Below, piece after piece: positions 18,218-23,277 of a DNA stretch of 23,277 bases. The DNA comes from Phoronis pallida (Eukaryota; Phoronida; Phoronidae): the NCBI GenBank assembly GCA_028565715.1, contig JAOXYC010224237.1:4012-27288 (forward strand), in the 5' to 3' direction. Made by a program: the position numbers and the translations under genes. Position 1 is the stretch's first letter. Each line of letters begins with the position of its first letter. The notes beneath the pieces are model-generated. The model made no database searches and was not told the origin of the DNA. It was given only the letters and a program-made list of their open reading frames with translations.

Positions 18218-18543
18218 TCTAATATATAAGTATGAAAATGTGTGTCTGTGTGTCTGTGTGTCTGTGTGTCTGTGTGTCTTTCCGCAAGATTTGACAGCAC
18301 GAAGCGCTGGAACAGTCGAGGTGACTCAAAGTGACAAGGTGTGCATGTGCACGGGGTGTGCACGTGCGAAGCACGCGCACACCCCGCACGTGCCTGCACG
18401 TGCAGTTCCGCGCGGAGCGCGGAAAGTCGGGAAAAGTCGAGGTTGTTCACGGCAACGGGTGTACATGTTCACGGGGTGTGCACGTGCGAAGCACGTGCGA
18501 AGCACGCGCACACCCTGCAGCGAAGCGCGGGTCACACATCTAG
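18218..18543 (+). mobile_element. Candidate short non-autonomous Helitron
   Basis: The segment starts TCTAATATATAAG, carries a (TGTGTCTG)n tract, and ends CATCTAG. The base before it is A and after it T, so it fits the Helitron pattern of 5'-TC...CTRR-3' inserted between A and T without duplication. The inside is sharply GC- and CpG-rich against AT-rich flanks and made of hairpins: 18352-18367 pairs with 18371-18386 over 16 bp (one mismatch, GAA loop), TTCCGCGC/GCGCGGAA at 18406-18424, and a second GTGCACGTGC-type hairpin at 18475-18514. The expected 3' subterminal hairpin just before CTAG is weak, so the call is tentative. Confidence 0.5.
18241..18280 (+). repeat. Microsatellite (TGTGTCTG)5
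   Basis: Five 8-base units, the last ending CTT instead of CTG, inside the candidate Helitron. Confidence 0.95.
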
Positions 18544-18627
18544 TTTGTACATGTATTGCAAAAAGTCAATTTACAGTTTGGTTATCAGCAGTTTTAGTAA
18601 TTTGTGGTCAAAATCAAACACATCAGT

Positions 18628-20448
18628 TCATTTCAATGATTCTAGTTTGACAATATAACTTCTCAAGTGAGCAATTTCATCAGCTTGTGCCTCAAGCCTA
18701 CTTGTCAATTTTGCAATTATCTCATCCTTGGTGAGGAAGATTTCGCACTCCAAAACCTCCTTTGCGGTGGGTCGCAATTTTGGGTCAGCATTGACCATCG
18801 CCAAAATTGCTTTCGATATTTGAGGCCACCTAACTTGAAATTGTTCAGGGACGACACCAGAGCGTAATTTAGTTAATGTTTGAGCTCTCTCCATTTCTGT
18901 TAGAAATGGGTGAAACATTTCAAATGTTGTAATACCAATACTAAAGATGTCCGTCTTTGAGTCGTAATCATGACCGCTCAGTTGCTCTGGTGCTCCGTAA
19001 ATACTTGTACCAACCCCAGTTGTATAGTCTTCAACATCAAACAGATCTTCAAACTGAAAGTCAACCAGAGGCATGACATTCACCGTACTGTCCTCTAGAA
19101 TGTCATCTCTGGCTAGACCAAAATCACCGATCTTAATTGTGAAATCGTCACCGTACAGAAATATATTGCGAGGCTTGATGTCCCTGTGTATCAAGCCTTG
19201 GTTGTGAATATACTCAGTTCCCCATAGTATTTGTTTCAGAGCCTTCAAGGCTTGAATTTCATTCACACATTCAAATAAATCCCCTGTATTGCATTGTGAA
19301 TTTTGTCGATGAATCCAATCTTTCAGTGTTGAGGTACACAGCTGCATTTGAATGTAGAGCACTGTCTTACTGTCCTGCAGTAAGTCCCCAGTGTACCAAT
19401 AGGAGTCAGCACTGCACTGGCCTCCTGTGTTCTTGTGATCACAGCTTAAGCTTTCACGTTTTGTAGATTTACCATTACAATCTTGAACATGATTCAAAGA
19501 ATGAGCACACTGCGCTTTATTCACACTTTTGAGCAACACATTGTCCCCGCCTGCATTCGCTTCTGAGTGTTGAAATATGATATCACTGTCATCACCATTT
19601 TTGTTTTCAAGGCTTCGACTTCTATTGTGCATACTTCCAACAGGCCGTACCTTGGCGGGGGCGATGCATTCTTGTTGCAGCCAAGCGGCATTATATCCAA
19701 CAACATTTGGATGATTCAAATTGGCAAGAACGCGCACTTCTCGTAATATTTTCATCCACATCTCTGGATTGACTTGACCTAATTGTATTTTCTTAATAGC
19801 GTACAAGCACCCATCAAGTTTGTGCCTCGCTTTATAAACGCTTCCGAAGCCACCCCGGCCAAGACACTTCAGTTCAATGAATTCCTGCCGATATCTTGAT
19901 GCATTCATGTCAAACACGTCAGCAATTTTGAACCCGGGTTGCTTATGACTTATTCTCGGTTGAAACATAATCGCTAATCTTTCTTTTGTTGACATCAACT
20001 TTAGATAACTCCTATCTTTGTGATTTTCATGAACGGTAAGTCTAGCAGAATCCAACATAACAGTGAATACTTTCTTGTAATGGCTTCGGATCGTTTCAAG
20101 CTCGTCAACATAACAAAGTGGAGACATGACTTTGAGCTTTGCTAAGTGATTACAGATCGCTTTGAATAGCTCATCTTTCATGGATGGGTCTGGTTCATAT
20201 ATTGAACACAAATGTTCTAGCAACGATACCATTAACAGATGACTTGGAACATGTTTACTCGGAATAGTCCTCAGCGCACCGGCTCTGTGATCATGAGACG
20301 CCGACTCGCTAATGTTGCTGTACACAGAAGCATCAGATTCATCAAAATCTGATAGTGTTCCGCTTATTTCTGCAATATTGAATCCCGACTCCAGTCCTCT
20401 TGGTGGAGGAATGCGCGGAAACTTCGGTCTATTAAAGTTGTTCATCAT
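18628..20448 (-). CDS. EIF2AK1: Heme-regulated eIF2-alpha kinase (HRI), intronless
   Basis: HRI phosphorylates the alpha subunit of eIF2 in the cytosol and so represses translation during heme deficiency, oxidative or mitochondrial stress. The frame opens at 20520; I prefer the ATG pair at 20448/20445 (A at -3), giving 606 residues. Numbered from 20520 the 630-residue frame shows the HRI N-terminal block VSLLEHLCSIYEP (98-110), glycine loop GRGGFGSVY (221-229), catalytic Lys243 (AIKK), Glu261, a Cys/His/Ser-rich kinase insert (about 282-385), HRDIKPRN (445-452), DFG (466-468), the activation segment with GVGTSIYGAPEQ (502-513) and a C-terminal coiled tail. All catalytic residues are present, so it looks functional. 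Length matches vertebrate HRI. The vertebrate gene has many introns; this one has none in its coding region, so a retrocopy or intron loss is possible. Confidence 0.95.
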   Translation of the reverse strand: MMNNFNRPKFPRIPPPRGLESGFNIAEISGTLSDFDESDASVYSNISESASHDHRAGALRTIPSKHVPSHLLMVSLLEHLCSIYEPDPSMKDELFKAICNHLAKLKVMSPLCYVDELETIRSHYKKVFTVMLDSARLTVHENHKDRSYLKLMSTKERLAIMFQPRISHKQPGFKIADVFDMNASRYRQEFIELKCLGRGGFGSVYKARHKLDGCLYAIKKIQLGQVNPEMWMKILREVRVLANLNHPNVVGYNAAWLQQECIAPAKVRPVGSMHNRSRSLENKNGDDSDIIFQHSEANAGGDNVLLKSVNKAQCAHSLNHVQDCNGKSTKRESLSCDHKNTGGQCSADSYWYTGDLLQDSKTVLYIQMQLCTSTLKDWIHRQNSQCNTGDLFECVNEIQALKALKQILWGTEYIHNQGLIHRDIKPRNIFLYGDDFTIKIGDFGLARDDILEDSTVNVMPLVDFQFEDLFDVEDYTTGVGTSIYGAPEQLSGHDYDSKTDIFSIGITTFEMFHPFLTEMERAQTLTKLRSGVVPEQFQVRWPQISKAILAMVNADPKLRPTAKEVLECEIFLTKDEIIAKLTSRLEAQADEIAHLRSYIVKLESLK

Positions 20449-20587
20449 TTTAAAATCTTGGACTAAATACACAACACGCTGAAAGCTTATGATGACCTCA
20501 TAGTTCCAACCAGTCACCACTGCTGTCCAGTTTGCAGGACTAGGTCGACTTGGAAGTAGGGTGCCCGACGCCGACGGTCATTGTTGA

Positions 20588-20594
20588 ACTTCCG
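20588..20594 (-). promoter_or_regulatory. ETS-type site upstream of the kinase
   Basis: CGGAAGT on the minus strand, about 140 bp before the preferred ATG, in a locally GC-richer stretch without a TATA box. This is the usual look of a housekeeping promoter, but a single short motif is weak evidence. Confidence 0.3.
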
Positions 20595-20861
20595 TTGTTA
20601 GCAACAGCTGTTGACACGTGTGTTTTAATGATTGGAGGTCAAAGCGACATAACTACAGGTTACCACTTGGTATTGTATTCGTGTCAGCACAGTTTAACAT
20701 CAAACAACATGATTACTTCCAGAAAACTCCAGTATTTTCGAGAAACAACACAGACTCTTCGAAACGAACATTCTGACGAAATGTCGACAACGCTCACAGT
20801 GACCCCTAGCGTATGAGAAGAGCGCCGTGCGTGGTGGACTTCTAAACTAAATCCACTGAGG

Positions 20862-21051
20862 CATATTTTTTTCAACAGCATAATATTTTTTTGCCGCACG
20901 GCTGTAGATTGGAACAGATTGGATAACACACAAGCGAATGCCAGTACACTGGAAGTGTTCCAATCATCGTTGGTTCAGCACCAACCTTTGTGCAATGCCA
21001 GAGATGGCCCATAGACAAAGTACAACAATCAAGATCAAGATCAAGATCAAG
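20862..21051 (+). mobile_element. 3' end of a LINE-type retroelement with (TCAAGA)n tail
   Basis: The frame 20862-21014 ends with TAG and reads ...FFCRTAVDWNRL...STLEVFQSSL, the pattern at the C-terminus of CR1/L2-like reverse transcriptases (FF-RT-x-x-DWN-L ... F). It is followed at 21029-21051 by (TCAAGA)n, the microsatellite tail typical of such elements. Upstream the frame breaks quickly (stops near 20848 and 20857), so only a 5'-truncated, dead fragment remains. The exact clade cannot be set by eye. Confidence 0.65.
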
Positions 21052-21055
21052 TTAG

Positions 21056-22265
21056 TGTGAACGTCGCATTAAGAGAATTCATTAAAAGTATTATGCTATT
21101 ATCTCAATGTAGTTTTTTTACCAACAAAATGACGGCACTTGATTCAATAAATTTTGAAAAGTTTGGTAAATCTGGGGGCAAATCCCCGGGCAAATCCCCC
21201 CCAAATTTAAAGTGTTCCTCATGCAGGCCCGTGGGTCTATGATTGATTCTAAAGCCCAAGCACTACTAAACAGCTGTTGGTAGAATTATTCAGTTTATTC
21301 TCTGGCAATTGCCTTTAATTTAACGATACATTACTTAGATAACTCTCCAGGGGCTTCGGGTGAAATTCCCAGTGAAATTGTACTGAGGGTTACTTAGTGT
21401 ATTTACTCTACGTGAAACATGATGATTCGGACAAAACAACTCAAATTAGAAATCGCATAAAAAGAAACGAACTGGCGTACTAAGATATAAACATGTTCAT
21501 AAATAGAAGATATGATTTCTCACATTCTTAATAGTTGCCCTCAGTTTTTGACATTTAGCCGGGCGGGGGCGGGGGGTTGCGTATACCCCGGCGTATACGC
21601 ATGCTTTGTGGTTTACATGTATATGGATGTGGAACACCTAATGAACAAGTACAATATGAGGCGATTTGGAGATACTTCGTTATTATTCATGCAACTTGTT
21701 GAAAAGGCTGAATATATTCTATAAATACATGTTTTTTTAATATACGTGTCGCTGTACACACAGTTCAGCGACCCTTTGACCACAGTGGTATTTTTAAACA
21801 CCATGAAACGACGAAAACAATTCCCCGAAAACTGACTGTCAAGTGAAGTGGCCGGTTTTCAAACCATCAGAAGTAATACTCATACTCCATTGCCATAACT
21901 TGTAATTTCAATAACATGTTGTTGTTTTTGTCCCGGGCAAATTATGTTTTGCTCACCCATCTCTTAATTTGTTCACTGACATAAATTTCAAACTCAGATG
22001 TATAAAAATTGTTTTTATCACGTGACCCGAGCGGTACCCCACTAGGACACTTTCTAATCACTCAAAAAAGTATGCCGGAATATAATTTTCAACGACATAA
22101 TCTTCACAATTCAATAATTTATGTCACTTAAAACGTTACACTGAGATGTTGCTTGCCAATATAAAGAACTACTGGTATTTTGATGCAATGTTTTTACTGA
22201 AGAATCCCGCTTTTGCGGGTTAAAATATTGTCATATTTCAATTAGAGCAGTCCGGAGCAGATCCC
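21056..22265. other. Non-coding stretch
   Basis: No gene. It contains C- and G-rich patches (CCCCGGGCAAATCCCCCC near 21184-21202; GGGCGGGGGCGGGGGG near 21561), the latter followed by GCGTATAC and a GCGTATACGC palindrome up to 21600. A small CCCGC/GCGGG hairpin lies near 22207. Confidence 0.45.
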
Positions 22266-22270
22266 CGAAG

Positions 22271-22420
22271 AATAGAATAGAATAGAATAGAAAATATCTT
22301 TATTTTAACAAATATGTCAAGAATTACAATAACAATGAAAAACAATAAATAAGGGACACTTCCAAAAGACCATAACAGTCGCTAGACTGGAAGTGACCTT
22401 GACAATTTAATTAAATATCT
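22271..22420 (-). mobile_element. 3'UTR and tail of a LINE-type retroelement
   Basis: On the minus strand an AT-rich 3'UTR leads to AATAAAGATATTTT (AATAAA at 22304-22299) and then four CTATT repeats (22290-22271), an arrangement typical of CR1/L2-type elements with short-repeat tails. No coding end could be identified upstream, so the left limit is approximate. The tail differs from that of the LINE fragment at 20862, indicating another family. Confidence 0.5.
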
Positions 22421-22429
22421 TTACATGAA

Positions 22430-22667
22430 AACAATTAGATTTGCAAATAAATTTTAACAAAGTATGTCAATTCAAATAATATATGTACAAATAAAACAAG
22501 ATTACCGTTTATGCAAATAAATTTGAAATAAAATGCATCAAAATAATTTCACTGTGTGGTAAATAGCAGTTTTACAAAACAACATAATTTTTATTAACAA
22601 AAATCAAAAACATGAGGCCATTATCCTTTTTTTGGGCCCACCCAATATTCGCCACAAATTGACAACT
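22430..22667. other. AT-rich stretch, perhaps more of the LINE 3'UTR
   Basis: Contains repeated ATGCAAATAAAT-like motifs (near 22441 and 22512). No gene is visible. Confidence 0.35.
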
Positions 22668-23025
22668 CTAAAGATACTGTCTCCTCGTTGGTCCCAATCT
22701 GGCGTCAAATCGCAAATCAACTAGAAATGTTGTGTATGAGTCCCTTGTTGAACATAATTTACTTGCATCTGAGTAAAAAAAAATCAAAAGGGTGATTTGA
22801 GAGCTTTTGTGTCCCGGATTTTAACCTACTATAAGAGTGGAAAGACACTTTCTTCGGATAACAAGCTCTCAAATAACCCCTTACAGATTTTTTTTGAATG
22901 TTTTGACCCGGGGTTTTGACTCAGGTGCAAGTTAGTTATGTTCATCAAATGACTCATACACATAACTTCTAGTTGATTTGAATTTTGACGCCACATCGGG
23001 ACCAACGAGGAGACAGTATCTTCAA
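22668..23025. mobile_element. Foldback/MITE-like element D
   Basis: Element 22672-23021 has ends AGATACTGTCTCCTCGTTGG and the exact inverse, the same end type as element A. Flanks are CTAA and TCAA, decayed versions of TTAA. Arms share CAACTAGA and GAGTC(C)TTTG motifs with the other copies, with a centre near 22825-22850. Any reading frame here is only the translation of the palindrome. Confidence 0.8.
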
Positions 23026-23277
23026 CTTTCTTCATCTCCCAATCTTTAAAGATGACTATAATTTTGTTGAAACATTAGTTAAGAAATACAGCATTCAGCA
23101 ACAAAATGTATTTGTTTCACTTACATGAAAATTTGATATATCATGAGCAGGAAAAAAACAACGCATTTGTGTTTTTCCCTTACAATTGTTTTTAATTACG
23201 ATACAGAATGAAGCACAAATGTTAATATTTCGAACTTAAAAAAGTTTTTCGTCAGAACTAATAAGAAAATGACAATA
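23026..23277. other. AT-rich end of the window
   Basis: Nothing recognised. Confidence 0.45.

Noticed and set aside
18240-18658. Overlapping frames on both strands rich in Cys, Arg, His and Thr
   Set aside because: They arise from the (TGTGTCTG)n tract and GC-rich hairpins of the candidate Helitron, open in several frames at once.
20449-20520. Extra 24 residues at the kinase N-terminus
   Set aside because: The ATG at 20448 has a better context, and the upstream part contains possible splice acceptors, so it is probably 5'UTR. Not fully excluded.
22200-22220. CCCGC-TTTT-GCGGG hairpin resembling a bacterial terminator
   Set aside because: The context is eukaryotic, with no gene ending there. 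A five-base stem is expected by chance.

Overview
The window is nuclear DNA from an animal, most likely a marine invertebrate; I cannot place it more exactly. It is AT-rich and gene-sparse. It has GT-AG introns of about 300-1000 bp, TATA boxes, AATAAA/ATTAAA poly(A) signals and many small transposon relics. The one gene recognised with certainty is the eIF2-alpha kinase HRI (EIF2AK1), which is animal-type. There is no sign of an operon, CRISPR array or prokaryotic gene.

1-9.0 kb: a cluster of small secreted-peptide precursor genes. Three plus-strand genes (2920-3461, 4767-6035, 8420-8991) share one design: a 15-16 codon signal-peptide exon beginning MKL, a phase-1 intron split as G|TC, and a second exon with KR/RR/RQKR processing sites and short Trp-containing peptides. 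A fourth precursor (1-348, minus strand, cut by the window edge) has its own signal peptide, KR sites and a 120-bp internal repeat carrying the same D-A-x-x-F-L motif. A possible orphan second exon lies at 1490-1629. I do not recognise the family. Mature regions differ strongly while the signal exon, splice phase and part of the 3'UTR are kept.

The cluster is invaded by foldback elements. Near-palindromic ~335-355 bp elements with TTAA-like flanks lie 50 bp upstream of the TATA box of the second MKL gene and inside its intron; a half copy sits at 17.4 kb and a full copy at 22.7 kb. A different degenerate inverted-repeat element occupies about 6776-7422.

9.0-12.3 kb shows no convincing gene, only a 165-bp structure with perfect 12-bp inverted ends (10541-10705). 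12.3-15.3 kb holds two convergent genes: a small single-pass membrane protein (plus, from 12348) and a TATA-driven secreted coiled-coil protein with twelve N-glycosylation sequons (minus, 15180-13858). 15.3-18.2 kb is non-coding apart from repeats and hairpins.

18.2-20.6 kb holds a complete intronless HRI kinase on the minus strand. A candidate short non-autonomous Helitron (18218-18543) made of GC-rich hairpins lies just past its stop. 20.8-23.3 kb contains 3' ends of two LINE-type retroelements with different microsatellite tails, plus the last foldback element.

Functionally, the peptide genes look like a tandemly expanded secretory family processed by furin/prohormone convertases. HRI is a cytosolic stress kinase and the other two genes are uncharacterised. 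I see no sequence evidence that these genes work together.
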